Positions 41,218 through 50,070 of a stretch of DNA of 64,000 bases are shown here, piece after piece; position 1 is the first letter of the stretch; each line of letters starts with the position of its first letter. A program made the translations under genes and the position numbers. The DNA comes from Sporolactobacillus sp. Y61. GTDB lineage: Bacteria > Bacillota > Bacilli > Bacillales > Sporolactobacillaceae. The stretch is from NCBI RefSeq assembly GCF_040529185.1, contig NZ_CP159510.1:992001-1056000 (forward strand), written 5' to 3'. Under the pieces are notes generated by a model. That model searched no databases. It worked only from the letters and a program-made list of their open reading frames with translations, and was not told where the DNA came from.

Positions 41218-42194
41218 ATGCTGACGCAGTATCTTCAGAAAAACTTCTGGAAGTAAAGGATTTAAAAAAATTCTTCTATATTAAAAAAGGTCTGGCAGGT
41301 TTTCGGTACCAGACTGTAAAAGCAGTAGATGATGTTAATTTTTATGTAAATAAAGGTGAGACACTCGGCATCGTCGGAGAATCTGGTTGCGGTAAATCAA
41401 CCATGGGGCGCTCAATCCTCCAGCTCCAGAAACCGACCGATGGATCAGTGAAATTTGAAGGCATAGAGCTGACAAAATTAAAGAATCATCAGATCCGTAA
41501 ACTAAGAAAAGATATGCAAATGGTTTTTCAGGATCCGTTTGGTTCATTAAATCCTCGTATGACTATTGGAAGTATGCTGAAAGAAATTGTAAACACGCAT
41601 CATATTGTAAATGAAAAAGACAGTAGAACATATGTGGAAAATCTGTTGGAGCAAGTCGGGTTGAAAAAAACCTATTACAACCGCTATGCCCATGAATTCA
41701 GCGGCGGGCAGAGGCAAAGGATCAGTATTGCCAGAGCACTGGCTGTGAAACCTAAAATGATTGTTTGTGATGAGGCAGTATCTGCACTGGATGTTTCGGT
41801 GCAGGCTCAGATTTTAAATCTCCTGCAAAAGCTGAAAAAAGAGTATCAGCTCACATATATTTTCATTTCCCATGACTTATCTGTGGTGAAGCATATCAGT
41901 GACCGGGTTGCCGTTATGTATCTCGGACAAATCGTTGAACTCGCAAACAAGACGGAGATTTTTGATCATCCGCTTCATCCTTATCTAAAGGCACTGTTAT
42001 CAGCTATTCCCCAGGTAAATCAGACAAATCGTGAGCGGATCATTTTAAAGGGAGAAGTTCCGAGTCCGATAAATATTCCTGAAGGCTGCCGATTCCACAC
42101 GCGGTGTCCTTTTGCTAAAGATATCTGCCGTAAGAAGGTTCCGTCTCTTGAACAGAAAGAATACGGGCATTGGGTTGCATGTCATTTTGTATAG
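41208..42194 (+). CDS. ABC transporter ATP-binding protein (DppF type)
   Basis: The 328-residue protein starts with TTG after AAAGGGAG. It has Walker [33 protein letters not shown], the Walker B-like [11 protein letters not shown] (Ala where Pro is usual) and [14 protein letters not shown]. It is the second ATPase of the importer and the last gene of that operon. Confidence 0.92.
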   Translation: MSINADAVSSEKLLEVKDLKKFFYIKKGLAGFRYQTVKAVDDVNFYVNKGETLGIVGESGCGKSTMGRSILQLQKPTDGSVKFEGIELTKLKNHQIRKLRKDMQMVFQDPFGSLNPRMTIGSMLKEIVNTHHIVNEKDSRTYVENLLEQVGLKKTYYNRYAHEFSGGQRQRISIARALAVKPKMIVCDEAVSALDVSVQAQILNLLQKLKKEYQLTYIFISHDLSVVKHISDRVAVMYLGQIVELANKTEIFDHPLHPYLKALLSAIPQVNQTNRERIILKGEVPSPINIPEGCRFHTRCPFAKDICRKKVPSLEQKEYGHWVACHFV

Positions 42195-42307
42195 TTTGAA
42201 AAAGATACTGCCTTTGATGATCATTGGGTAAAATGACAGGCAGATGATGCAATCATATAGGGGACGTGCAGAATATATTTGCTCTGTAATCAGGAGGTAT
42301 TGTTATA

Positions 42308-42925
42308 GTGACACAGCTGGAAACAGAGAGTCAGCCTGAGCCTGTGAATAAAAGGGGTTCAGCTTCCACACGTTACACAGACATTTTCATCGCCTTTTTC
42401 CGCTCGTCGATCCTCAGTTTCGGCGGAGGGCCGTCCGGCATTCCGCTGATCGAGGCGGAAGTGGTGAAAAAATATAAATGGATGACGCTTGAGGAGTTCG
42501 GTGATCTTGTGGCGATCGCCAACGCGCTGCCCGGACCGATTAATACGAAACTGGCCGGGTACGTTGGCTGGAAGCTGAAAAGATTCGGCGGGCTGCTCAC
42601 CGCTCTGATTGCGGTTGTTCTGCCGACGGTCCTGCTGCTGACCGGCCTGCTTAGTTTTCTGTCTGCCTTCCGGGATCAGCGCTGGGTCCGCGGCATGACG
42701 GAAGCTGTGCTGCCTGTCGTTGGCGTCCTGATGGCCCAGCTGACCTGGCGCTTTTTTTTCAGTGCGAAAAAGGGGCTGGGCTGGGTGATCAGTCTGATTC
42801 TGATCGCCGTCAGTTTTGTGCTGATGGAAGTGCTCCATATTCATCCGGCGATTCTGATTGCGCTGACGCTGCTTTTTGTCCTGGTTAAGCCCCAGAAAAA
42901 ACAGGCGGGAGGCGGGAGTAAATGA
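42308..42925 (+). CDS. Chromate transporter, N-terminal-type short CHR protein
   Basis: The 205-residue membrane protein starts with GTG after AGGAGG and has the CHR signature FGGGPSGIPLIEAEVV and ALPGPINTKLAGYVGW. Short CHR proteins act as pairs to export chromate. The gene overlaps its partner by 4 bp. It corresponds by context to one of B. subtilis ywrA/ywrB. Confidence 0.9.
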   Translation: MTQLETESQPEPVNKRGSASTRYTDIFIAFFRSSILSFGGGPSGIPLIEAEVVKKYKWMTLEEFGDLVAIANALPGPINTKLAGYVGWKLKRFGGLLTALIAVVLPTVLLLTGLLSFLSAFRDQRWVRGMTEAVLPVVGVLMAQLTWRFFFSAKKGLGWVISLILIAVSFVLMEVLHIHPAILIALTLLFVLVKPQKKQAGGGSK

Positions 42926-43455
42926 CCCTTCTCTGGCAGCTGTTCCTCGCCTTTTTTATCCCGGGGATTCTTGGCTACGGCGGCGGCCCGGCATCGATTC
43001 CGCTGATTGAAAACGAAGTCGTCAGCCGCTATCACTGGATGAGCGTCAGTGAATTCAGTAACGTTCTGGCACTTGGTAACTCACTGCCCGGACCGATTGC
43101 GACAAAAATGGCCGGCTATATCGGTTATGAAGTCGGAGGCATCCCGGGTTCGATCGTCGCCCTGCTGGCAACCGTCGGCCCTTCGCTGATTCTGCTGATT
43201 GTGCTGCTTCGCCTGCTTTACCGGTTTAAAGATTCGCCGAAGGTCAAATGGCTGACGCTCCTGATCCGTCCGATCATCGTGGTCATGCTTGGCATGATGG
43301 CCTGGGACTTTTTTTCAACGTCGCAATCAGAATCCGGCTGGCTCCCGATGATCCTGATCGGAGCCGCAAGTTTCGTGCTGATGCAGCGATTCCGGCTCCA
43401 TCCGGCCTTTGTTATTGCCGGTGCCCTTCTGATCGGCGGCCTGTTCATGGGCTAA
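42922..43455 (+). CDS. Chromate transporter, second short CHR protein
   Basis: The 177-residue partner has GYGGGPASIPLIENEVVSR and SLPGPIATKMAGYIGYEVGG. Its 3' part, from 43118 onward, is duplicated at 56475-56895 with about ten differences. A terminator follows directly. Confidence 0.9.
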   Translation: MTLLWQLFLAFFIPGILGYGGGPASIPLIENEVVSRYHWMSVSEFSNVLALGNSLPGPIATKMAGYIGYEVGGIPGSIVALLATVGPSLILLIVLLRLLYRFKDSPKVKWLTLLIRPIIVVMLGMMAWDFFSTSQSESGWLPMILIGAASFVLMQRFRLHPAFVIAGALLIGGLFMG

Positions 43456-43456
43456 A

Positions 43457-43483
43457 GTTCTTCCTTTTGGGAAGAGCTTTTTT
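43457..43483 (+). terminator. Terminator after the CHR pair
   Basis: GTTCTTCC/GGAAGAGC with loop TTTTG (one T-G pair) is followed by six T. An identical copy lies at the right repeat. Confidence 0.8.
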
Positions 43484-43538
43484 AATGGAAGCTTTGTTGA
43501 ATTTCTGTGCGATGCCGAAGCATTTTGACTAAGCCGGG
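43482..43538 (-). pseudogene. 3' remnant of a small membrane-protein gene
   Basis: These 57 bp are the last 18 codons and stop (encoding LPGLVKMLRHRTEIQQSFH) of the gene that is complete at 56839-57189. The rest is missing here because the sequence diverges at 43539. Confidence 0.75.
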
Positions 43539-44265
43539 TGACTCGCATTGCGTGAACCAATGGCTCTATTTTATCAAAATATCCGGATTATAATCTTCCC
43601 TGTCACAATCCAAAAAAGCCAATGATTCTTAAAAGGTACTCCATTCTAATTTAATAATACAATCTATCTATCCCGGAGTGACGGCTTTTCCAGTATCTCT
43701 TTCAGGTTTTACCTTTTTTTATCGCCTGAAACTGAAGGCGATGGGCCTTTTTCACGGAATCCCAAAGCATCCCTTTGAGTCACCAGGATCTAAAATGATT
43801 TTTTATCCGATAGTTGAGTTCTTTATTTGGATTTGAGCAGGGAAACACGCGTCTCCCAATAATAAAAGAGTTTTTCATGGTCTGACCGATTTTAATTCTG
43901 AACATTCCTGGTATATTGAATCATCAAATTTAGTTCCTGCAATGCCAGTCATCTCAGATAGGACAAGGAGTAAGCCCTGTTTCTACAGTTATGTCAATCA
44001 ACTGTTTAAGCATAATGAAAAATATTTCTATGAAAAGATCATTAAATGGATAAAATTTTATGTTAGATTATCTAACATACACAATTATTTTAATATTTTG
44101 ATGTGTTATACTTTGGACATCAGCTGGTCTGACCGGTAATGCCGATGGAGGGATGCCGCATTATCACATTAAATGATCTTAAATCATGCAAGTTTCAATG
44201 GGGTGATCATTGAAATGATTGGCAGTTTCGGGTTTTTAAAAATATGCTGTGAAGGGAAGAGACAA
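43539..44265. other. Gene-free region upstream of the catabolic cluster
   Basis: These 727 AT-rich bp show no convincing gene. A 65-codon frame at 43942 lacks a ribosome-binding site and homology. Hairpins include TTCAGG/CCTGAA and ATCGCCT/AGGCGAT near 43700-43745. The palindrome at 44060 and TATACT at 44107 are listed separately. Confidence 0.5.
44060..44112 (+). promoter_or_regulatory. Operator-like palindrome and -10 element before the importer operon
   Basis: ATGTTAGAT, one T, ATCTAACAT form a perfect 9+1+9 inverted repeat at 44060-44078. TATACT at 44107-44112 could be the -10 of the operon, which would place the palindrome just upstream of the -35. The GntR/FadR regulator at 55.5 kb is the natural candidate to bind it; that link is inference. 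Confidence 0.55.
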
Positions 44266-45312
44266 ATGAAAAAGAATATGATGCTCGTTATCTCCAGTAT
44301 TGCAGTCATGTGCCTGTTTCTTACTGCTTGTACCGGGAATGGAGCAACAGGCAGTTCGAACGGGAATTCAGGGATAACGACTCTAAAATTAGGTTATGCA
44401 AAGTGTGCACACTGTTTGCCTATGTCGCTTACACCTCAGTATCAGGATAAAAGCAAGGTTAATATTCAGGCTACATCCTTCCAATCCGGAAATGATGTTC
44501 TGACTGCATTAACCTCAAAAAGCATAGATGTAGCACAAGTCACTTATTTACACTTTATTACAGCACTGGATCGAGGCCTGGATATTGTTGCAATTTCCGG
44601 ACAGGTCAACGGTGGATCCGACATTATTGCTTCTAATAAGCTAAATTTGAAGGCAGATGACTGGGCGAGTCTTAAAACTCTGGTTAAGCAGCGAAAGGCT
44701 GACGGAAAGCCACTGAAGATTGCTGCTTCCCGTGGTAATGCACAAGATATTCATTTAAGAGGGGAGCTTCAGCTACATGGAATTAATCCCAATAAAGACA
44801 TCGAATTTGTCAATATTGCCAACCCGGCAGACCATGAAGCAGCCCTTGAACGTAATGAAGTTGATTTGATATGTACTGTTGAACCGTCTGCTTCAAAAAT
44901 CATTCTGGATAAGAAAGGAAAGCACTTTGCATACCCCTATAATCAGGCGGCCGGGAATTTAACAAACATTATTGTGACCAGATCTGATGTAATAAAAGAT
45001 CATCCGGAAGCTGTAAAAGCTTTTGTTGAAGCAAATATGAAGGTTGTTGATAAAATTTCAGCAGATAAGGCACCATGGATTTCTGTCATTCAAAAAAATA
45101 CAGGAATGAGTTCGGAAGTGAGTACCAGAGCTCTGGATAATGCATATCCGGATTACAAAATGTACAAATCTAAAACACTTGCAATAGCCAAAATGATGAA
45201 AGAACTAAAGTACATTAATACTGATGTTTCAAAAAAGGTTGAAAAGCAGATGGATTATACCATTCTGGAATCCATAACCGGGAAAAATGCATCTGAGTTG
45301 GGTGACAATTAA
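44266..45312 (+). CDS. ABC transporter substrate-binding lipoprotein (taurine/nitrate/sulfonate type)
   Basis: The 348-residue protein has a lipoprotein signal with Cys22 in LFLTACTG and an NMT1/TauA-like body (TLKLGYAKCAHCLPMSLT, GQVNGGSDIIASNK, KPLKIAASRGNAQDIHLRG). The ATG at 44266 follows GAAGGGAAG; an open extension to 44173 is unlikely. The ligand is unknown; the enzymes downstream suggest a nitrogen compound such as a cyclic amide or ureide. Confidence 0.87.
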   Translation: MKKNMMLVISSIAVMCLFLTACTGNGATGSSNGNSGITTLKLGYAKCAHCLPMSLTPQYQDKSKVNIQATSFQSGNDVLTALTSKSIDVAQVTYLHFITALDRGLDIVAISGQVNGGSDIIASNKLNLKADDWASLKTLVKQRKADGKPLKIAASRGNAQDIHLRGELQLHGINPNKDIEFVNIANPADHEAALERNEVDLICTVEPSASKIILDKKGKHFAYPYNQAAGNLTNIIVTRSDVIKDHPEAVKAFVEANMKVVDKISADKAPWISVIQKNTGMSSEVSTRALDNAYPDYKMYKSKTLAIAKMMKELKYINTDVSKKVEKQMDYTILESITGKNASELGDN

Positions 45313-45335
45313 AAATAAGATAGGTTGGACAGATT

Positions 45336-46139
45336 ATGAATGTATCCCAATATTTAAAAAATAATTATTACCGAATATTTGTTCCACTTCTGCTACTGAT
45401 CATCTGGCAATTTGTAGCTCAGATGGGATGGATGACCAATTTGTTTCCATCACCTGTAAAAGTTGCAAGGGGTCTGGCTGACTGGGTATTTAATATTGAT
45501 GGAACTGCACAGGATAAAAGCGGGAAATGGGTCTTTGATGCTTTGAATAGTACAAAGAGAGTATTGATAGGGTATTTTCTGGCAAGCCTCAGTGCAATCA
45601 TTATCGGCATCTCAATAGGGTGGTCAGCAATAATTCAAAAAACTATTGAACCAACAATACAGATTTTCCGTTTTATTCCACCTGTTTCCTGGATACCTTT
45701 AGCAATCATCTGGTTTGGAATTGGTGATAATCCTGCTGTATTTCTTGTGTTCCTTGGGGCCTTTTTCCCAATTCTGATCAATACGATTCATGGAGTCAGA
45801 AGTTTAGATATCAATATCATACATGCAGCATCAATGATGGGTGCGACAACCTGGCAGAAAATCAAGTTTGTTGTTATCCCAAGTTCTTTACCTAGTATTT
45901 TCACTGGCATGAGAACGAGTCTGGGAACAGCATGGATGATTACTGTTACAGCCGAAATGATAGCAGTAAAGAGTGGTCTGGGCTATGCGCTGTGGGATTC
46001 ATATTATTTTATGAGGCTGGATTTAGTCATTGCTGCCATGATAAGCATTGGAATTCTTGGCTTTTTGTCAGACTGGATTCTGAGAATAATAATCCGTCGT
46101 ATCCTTCACTGGCAGCAAGATTTACTGAACAATAAATGA
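45336..46139 (+). CDS. ABC transporter permease (TauC/SsuC type)
   Basis: The 267-residue protein has about six helices and the coupling loop HAASMMGATTWQKIKFVVIP with PSIFTGMRTSLGTAW. It forms an importer with the adjacent binding protein and ATPase. Confidence 0.92.
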   Translation: MNVSQYLKNNYYRIFVPLLLLIIWQFVAQMGWMTNLFPSPVKVARGLADWVFNIDGTAQDKSGKWVFDALNSTKRVLIGYFLASLSAIIIGISIGWSAIIQKTIEPTIQIFRFIPPVSWIPLAIIWFGIGDNPAVFLVFLGAFFPILINTIHGVRSLDINIIHAASMMGATTWQKIKFVVIPSSLPSIFTGMRTSLGTAWMITVTAEMIAVKSGLGYALWDSYYFMRLDLVIAAMISIGILGFLSDWILRIIIRRILHWQQDLLNNK

Positions 46140-46176
46140 TTTATTGTCGTAATGAAAGAAGAGGTGAAACAGAAAA

Positions 46177-46962
46177 ATGTCCTTGTTGGCGGTTAAAAGT
46201 CTGACTAAAAGATTTGAAGATAAGAAACGGAAGAAAAGTCTTCTTACGCTGGACCAGGTGAACTTGAATGTTGAAGAAAGTGAATTCATTTGTTTGCTGG
46301 GACCAAGTGGATGTGGAAAATCGACATTACTTAATATTATTGCGGGATTTGAATCTGTATCTGAAGGCGATCTTTTCACAAAGGGTGTCAAAATTACTGG
46401 CCCTGGCGATGATCGAGGCATGGTTTTTCAACAGGCAACACTCATGCCCTGGCTGACGGTATGGGAAAACGTATCTTTCTATCTAAAAATCCAAAAAAAA
46501 TCAAAGAACGAGCGAAAACAGGCAGCTCAAAAATATATTGAAATGGTTGGGCTGAAGGGCTTTGAAAATCATTATCCATATGAGTTGTCCGGCGGTATGA
46601 AACAACGTGTTGGTATTGCTCGGGCGCTGCTGATGGACCCATCAATAATTTTAATGGATGAACCTTTTGCTGCCCTTGATGCTCAAACGCGTATGACCCT
46701 TCAGGAAGAGCTCGTAAGAATCTGGCAAATCAATAAAAAAACGATCATATTTGTGACCCATAGCGTTGAAGAAGCTTTGATATTGGGAACAAGAGTCGTG
46801 GTCATGAGTGCCCGACCGGGGAGAATACGTGACATTATAGATATTTCAGATCTGAACAGACCAAGAGATACGACTTCGATTGCGTTCAATGCTCACAAAA
46901 AAACCATTTTAAATATTATCAAAGAAGAAGCAGATCATCAAAATTCAGGAATGGAAGGATAA
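46177..46962 (+). CDS. ABC transporter ATP-binding protein (TauB/SsuB type)
   Basis: The 261-residue protein has Walker [10 protein letters not shown] at 42-50, Q-loop [14 protein letters not shown], signature [15 protein letters not shown] and Walker [27 protein letters not shown] precedes the ATG. Confidence 0.94.
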   Translation: MSLLAVKSLTKRFEDKKRKKSLLTLDQVNLNVEESEFICLLGPSGCGKSTLLNIIAGFESVSEGDLFTKGVKITGPGDDRGMVFQQATLMPWLTVWENVSFYLKIQKKSKNERKQAAQKYIEMVGLKGFENHYPYELSGGMKQRVGIARALLMDPSIILMDEPFAALDAQTRMTLQEELVRIWQINKKTIIFVTHSVEEALILGTRVVVMSARPGRIRDIIDISDLNRPRDTTSIAFNAHKKTILNIIKEEADHQNSGMEG

Positions 46963-46966
46963 ACCT

Positions 46967-47683
46967 ATGAAAAAAATAGGCATGTTGACCCCCTCATCAA
47001 ATACTGTTCTGGAACCGGTGACGTTCGCCATGGTCTCTGGTATTTCAGACGAAGTCTCTGTTCACTTTTCAAGATTCCAGGTCACAGAGATATCTTTAAA
47101 AGATAATGCCCTGGCTCAATTTAACAAGAAAAACCTTTTGAATGCAGCTAAACTTCTCGCGGATGCATATGTTGATGTCATTGCGTGGAATGGCACATCT
47201 GCCGGCTGGTTAGGATTTGATTCTGATGAAGAACTCTGCAGAACAATTGAAAAAGAAACAGGTATACCAACAACGACATCAGTTTTAGCTTTAAACGAAT
47301 CATTCAAAATGCTTCATGCAGTGAATTATGGATTAGTCACCCCGTATACAGAAGATGTGAATGAAAAGATTATTGCTAATTATGAAACCATAGGTCTGAA
47401 CTGTATAAAGCATGAAGCCTCACACCTGTATGTGAACCATCAATTTAGTGCAATTAATGAGGATGAGATTATGAAGATGGTGGGATATGTGGCTGAGGCG
47501 AAACCAGATGCCATAACCACTTTCTGTACAAATTTAAAAGCTGCACCTCTTGTTGAACAATTAGAAAACGAGTATCAGATTATCATTTTGGATACAATTT
47601 CAGTTGTTGTGTGGAAATGTTTAAAGATGATTGGTGTAAAAACAGAAAAAATAAAGGGTTGGGGCAAATTGTTTCAGTACTGA
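46967..47683 (+). CDS. Arylmalonate decarboxylase / Asp-Glu racemase / maleate isomerase superfamily enzyme
   Basis: The 238-residue protein starts KKIGMLTPSSNTVLEPVT, typical of this superfamily. Racemases and maleate isomerases use two cysteines. Here only the second is present (Cys187 in ITTFCTNLKAAP); the first position is Gly76 in AWNGTSAGW. A Gly near 74 and a single Cys near 188 are the hallmark of arylmalonate decarboxylase, so decarboxylation of a malonate-like acid, or a related one-cysteine reaction, is more likely than racemisation. It starts five bases after the ATPase gene. Confidence 0.75.
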   Translation: MKKIGMLTPSSNTVLEPVTFAMVSGISDEVSVHFSRFQVTEISLKDNALAQFNKKNLLNAAKLLADAYVDVIAWNGTSAGWLGFDSDEELCRTIEKETGIPTTTSVLALNESFKMLHAVNYGLVTPYTEDVNEKIIANYETIGLNCIKHEASHLYVNHQFSAINEDEIMKMVGYVAEAKPDAITTFCTNLKAAPLVEQLENEYQIIILDTISVVVWKCLKMIGVKTEKIKGWGKLFQY

Positions 47684-47700
47684 ATCAAAAAGGAGATATC

Positions 47701-48358
47701 ATGTGCACATTATTGATATATGTTGATCAGAAAACGCATAACTTTATTGCGGCGAAAACTGTAGATACAAGCCCAACCCAATTATCCTTTCAAAGGCTGA
47801 TTACCCTTAGAAGATCACGTTTAATTGCTTTTCAAATGGGATGGCAACAAGGAATTAATTCTGGTATGAATGAGCACGGTCTGGTGATTATGAGTTCATA
47901 TATGGGTTGGGTGAAATCATCTGATTTAAAAGGCCAACCCGATTATAATCATGATACACGCGGACTGGCTAATTTAGAAACCTTAGATCGGTACAGAAGT
48001 ACAAATGATGCAATGATTGGACTTTACAATTTCTTCAAGAGTAATCCGAGCTCAGTAGGTGGTATACATTTTCTACTGGATAAGGATGGTGTAGCAGGAA
48101 TACTTGAGCATAATGAAGGGCAGATAAAATGGAAAATATATAATGCCCATGACTGGGACAACGTTCTTTCGCTGGTTAGGGCGAACAATCCGGAATTCAT
48201 TCATGATTATGAAACAGACTTAGATCATGTTCAAATTAAAGATCGAACAGACAGAATAAAACAAACGATTAGCCAAATAAGTCATTTTCCTCATGAGAAC
48301 TTGATGAATGGTTTGAAAATACTGCTTTCAGATCGCACGGCAAACGAGGATGGAAACG
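47701..48358 (+). pseudogene. Ntn-type linear amide C-N hydrolase, 5' part, interrupted by an IS256-family element
   Basis: ATG follows GGAGATATC and the second codon is Cys, which would become the N-terminal nucleophile. MCTLLIYVDQKTHNFIAAK and SGMNEHGLVIMSSY resemble the choloylglycine-hydrolase / C45 acyltransferase / NAAA fold. The IS enters after codon 219. The 3' part resumes at 49871 in the same frame; together they encode 273 residues with an intact end. As it stands, translation runs into the IS and gives a hybrid tail ending at 48609. The likely role was amide hydrolysis in the cluster's pathway. Confidence 0.78.
48351..48358 (+). repeat. Left target-site duplication of IS copy 1
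   Basis: TGGAAACG occurs immediately before the left IS end and again at 49863-49870 immediately after the right end. Eight bp fits IS256-family insertion. Confidence 0.9.
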
Positions 48359-48421
48359 AGTTGAGTCCGTATAATTGTGTAAAAAGGGTTTCTGAATATG
48401 AGAAAATGGTGAGCAGGGAAT

Positions 48422-48463
48422 CTGTTTTTCTGGTGGGGCTGGCCAGCCCCTCCAGAAAAACAG
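48422..48463. terminator. Long hairpin inside IS copy 1, upstream of the transposase
   Basis: CTGTTTTTCTGG, T, GGGGCTGG is mirrored by CCAGCCCC, T, CCAGAAAAACAG: 20 pairs and one T-T mismatch without a loop spacer. Such structures can block readthrough transcription and translation into the transposase. Confidence 0.7.
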
Positions 48464-48580
48464 CGGGATTTCATTTCTCTCTCGTCTCTGTCATTTTTTT
48501 CATAGAAAATGAGCCGGAGCCCATCATCTCAGTTAGAATAGAGTTAACCAAAAACCAAATTCTAAAGGAGAGATTCAGGG

Positions 48581-49813
48581 ATGGCTCAACTACAGATTAC
48601 TCTAGATGAACAACTTTTGCATCAATTATTTCTTGGCGATTCAAAAGAATCTGGCATGAATGCCCTTTTGGAGGCGATTTTAGATCAAGTACTTCAGGCG
48701 CAGGCCAGTGAGCAACTGAAAGCCGAAAAATATGAACGTAGTGAGGCCCGGACCGATTACCGAAACGGCTCCTATCCCCACCAACTAACGACCCGTGTGG
48801 GCAAGCTTTCGCTGAACGTTCCTCGACTACGCAACGGTCATTTTTCAACCGATCTCTTTAAACGCTATCAGCGCAGTGAACAAGCGCTCGTTTTGTCTTT
48901 GATGGAAATGGTCATCAATGGGGTTTCAACACGCCGTGTCAGTCACATCACTGAAGAGCTTTGCGGCACAGACTTCTCGAAGTCGACCGTATCGGATCTT
49001 TGCGGACATCTGGATCCACTGGTCCATGGCTGGAATGACCGCCCTCTGGAGGGCAGCTATCCGTTTCTGTTTGTTGATGCGATTTATACAAAGGTGCGTG
49101 AAAATGGCCGTGTTCGTTCTCGTGGTGTATTGATTAGTTATGGCGTCAACGAGAAAGGGTATCGCATGATTCTGGGTCTGAAAGTCGATGACAGCGAAAG
49201 CACGGAGGCGTGGAAGAACTATTTCGATTGGCTGAAGTCTCGTGGTCTGAAGGGCGTCGATGTGATTGTCAGTGATGATCATGGGGGTCTCGTCGGTGCC
49301 GTTCAAAAAGCGTTTCAGGGAGCCACATGGCAACGGTGCCAGGCTCACTTTCTGCGCAACGTAAACGATCGGTTCCCAGATGATTTACAGCGAGAAGGAG
49401 CTGAACAGGTAAAAGCGATTCTGCACGCCCCAGACATCGAAACCGCTCGTACGCTCCTTCAGTCTTTTCTGGATACTTATCAGGAGAAAGCGTCTAAAGT
49501 GACTGAAATGGTGGAGGAGGCTTTTGATGATGTCACTGCAGTCCTTTCACTTCCGGAGCCGTATCGTCGCCGCCTGCGAACGACAAACGGTATGGAGCGC
49601 CTCAATGAAGAATTTCGCCGTCGGGAGCAGGTCATTCGTATTTTTCCTAACCGCGAGTCAATCATCCGCCTCATGGGTTCTGTTCTCATGGAGCAGGACG
49701 AAAAGTGGTCGAACGGCCGGCGCTACCTGAGAATGGATGACTATTTTGACTGGAAAGCGAAACAACCCAAAGTGGCTAATTCCAGTAAAGTGACAGCCAT
49801 TTATCCAGGATAA
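48581..49813 (+). CDS. IS256-family transposase
   Basis: The 410-residue mutator-type DDE transposase has Asp166 (FLFVDAIYTKVR), Asp232 (VIVSDDHGGL) and Glu339 (TTNGMERLNEEFRRRE), with WQRCQAHFLRN between. The gene is intact, so the element may still be active. It is only distantly similar to the transposase at 58.4 kb. Confidence 0.95.
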   Translation: MAQLQITLDEQLLHQLFLGDSKESGMNALLEAILDQVLQAQASEQLKAEKYERSEARTDYRNGSYPHQLTTRVGKLSLNVPRLRNGHFSTDLFKRYQRSEQALVLSLMEMVINGVSTRRVSHITEELCGTDFSKSTVSDLCGHLDPLVHGWNDRPLEGSYPFLFVDAIYTKVRENGRVRSRGVLISYGVNEKGYRMILGLKVDDSESTEAWKNYFDWLKSRGLKGVDVIVSDDHGGLVGAVQKAFQGATWQRCQAHFLRNVNDRFPDDLQREGAEQVKAILHAPDIETARTLLQSFLDTYQEKASKVTEMVEEAFDDVTAVLSLPEPYRRRLRTTNGMERLNEEFRRREQVIRIFPNRESIIRLMGSVLMEQDEKWSNGRRYLRMDDYFDWKAKQPKVANSSKVTAIYPG

Positions 49814-49862
49814 TCAACCCTATCCTGGCTGAGATAATTTACACATAAAAAAAGACTTGACC

Positions 49863-49870
49863 TGGAAACG
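49863..49870 (+). repeat. Right target-site duplication of IS copy 1
   Basis: TGGAAACG, identical to 48351-48358. Confidence 0.9.
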
Positions 49871-50034
49871 GACAGATTTATATAAAGAACTATATTAATA
49901 ATGGTGAGAGAAGTATAGAACATGGTTTAATATCCACAGAAACAGCACTGATCTTTGATTCGTGGAAAAAGGAGTTCTGTTATTTGGATGGTACTCCTGA
50001 AAATGGCAAGTGGCAGTCACTAACGTTTCATTAA
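49871..50034 (+). pseudogene. Ntn-type hydrolase, 3' part after the IS element
   Basis: Reading on from codon 219 of the 5' part across the duplicated target gives 54 more codons, including SIEHGLISTETALIFDSWKK and ending GKWQSLTFH at a TAA. Without the IS the frame is continuous. Confidence 0.75.
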
Positions 50035-50070
50035 ATAAACACATGATTTTAAAGTCAGATTCTTGAAAGG

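Larger units (their letters stand above)
43118..43538 (+). repeat. 421-bp direct repeat, left copy
   Basis: This segment covers the 3' two thirds of the second CHR gene, its terminator and the last codons of a minus-strand membrane gene. It aligns without gaps to 56475-56895, with about ten mismatches counted by eye (about 97.6% identity). The flanks diverge abruptly at both ends. Confidence 0.95.
48359..49862 (+). mobile_element. IS256-family insertion sequence, copy 1 (1504 bp)
   Basis: The left end contains AGTCCGTATAATTGTGTAAA, typical of IS256-family termini. The right end read inward gives AAGTCTTTTTTTATGTGTAA, an imperfect match (about 16 of 26 positions). It encodes one transposase, in the same direction as the interrupted gene. 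Deleting the element plus one target copy restores the hydrolase frame. Confidence 0.92.

Noticed and set aside
43942-44139. 65-codon frame between the CHR genes and the catabolic cluster
   Set aside because: No ribosome-binding site, AT-rich composition, no recognisable family.
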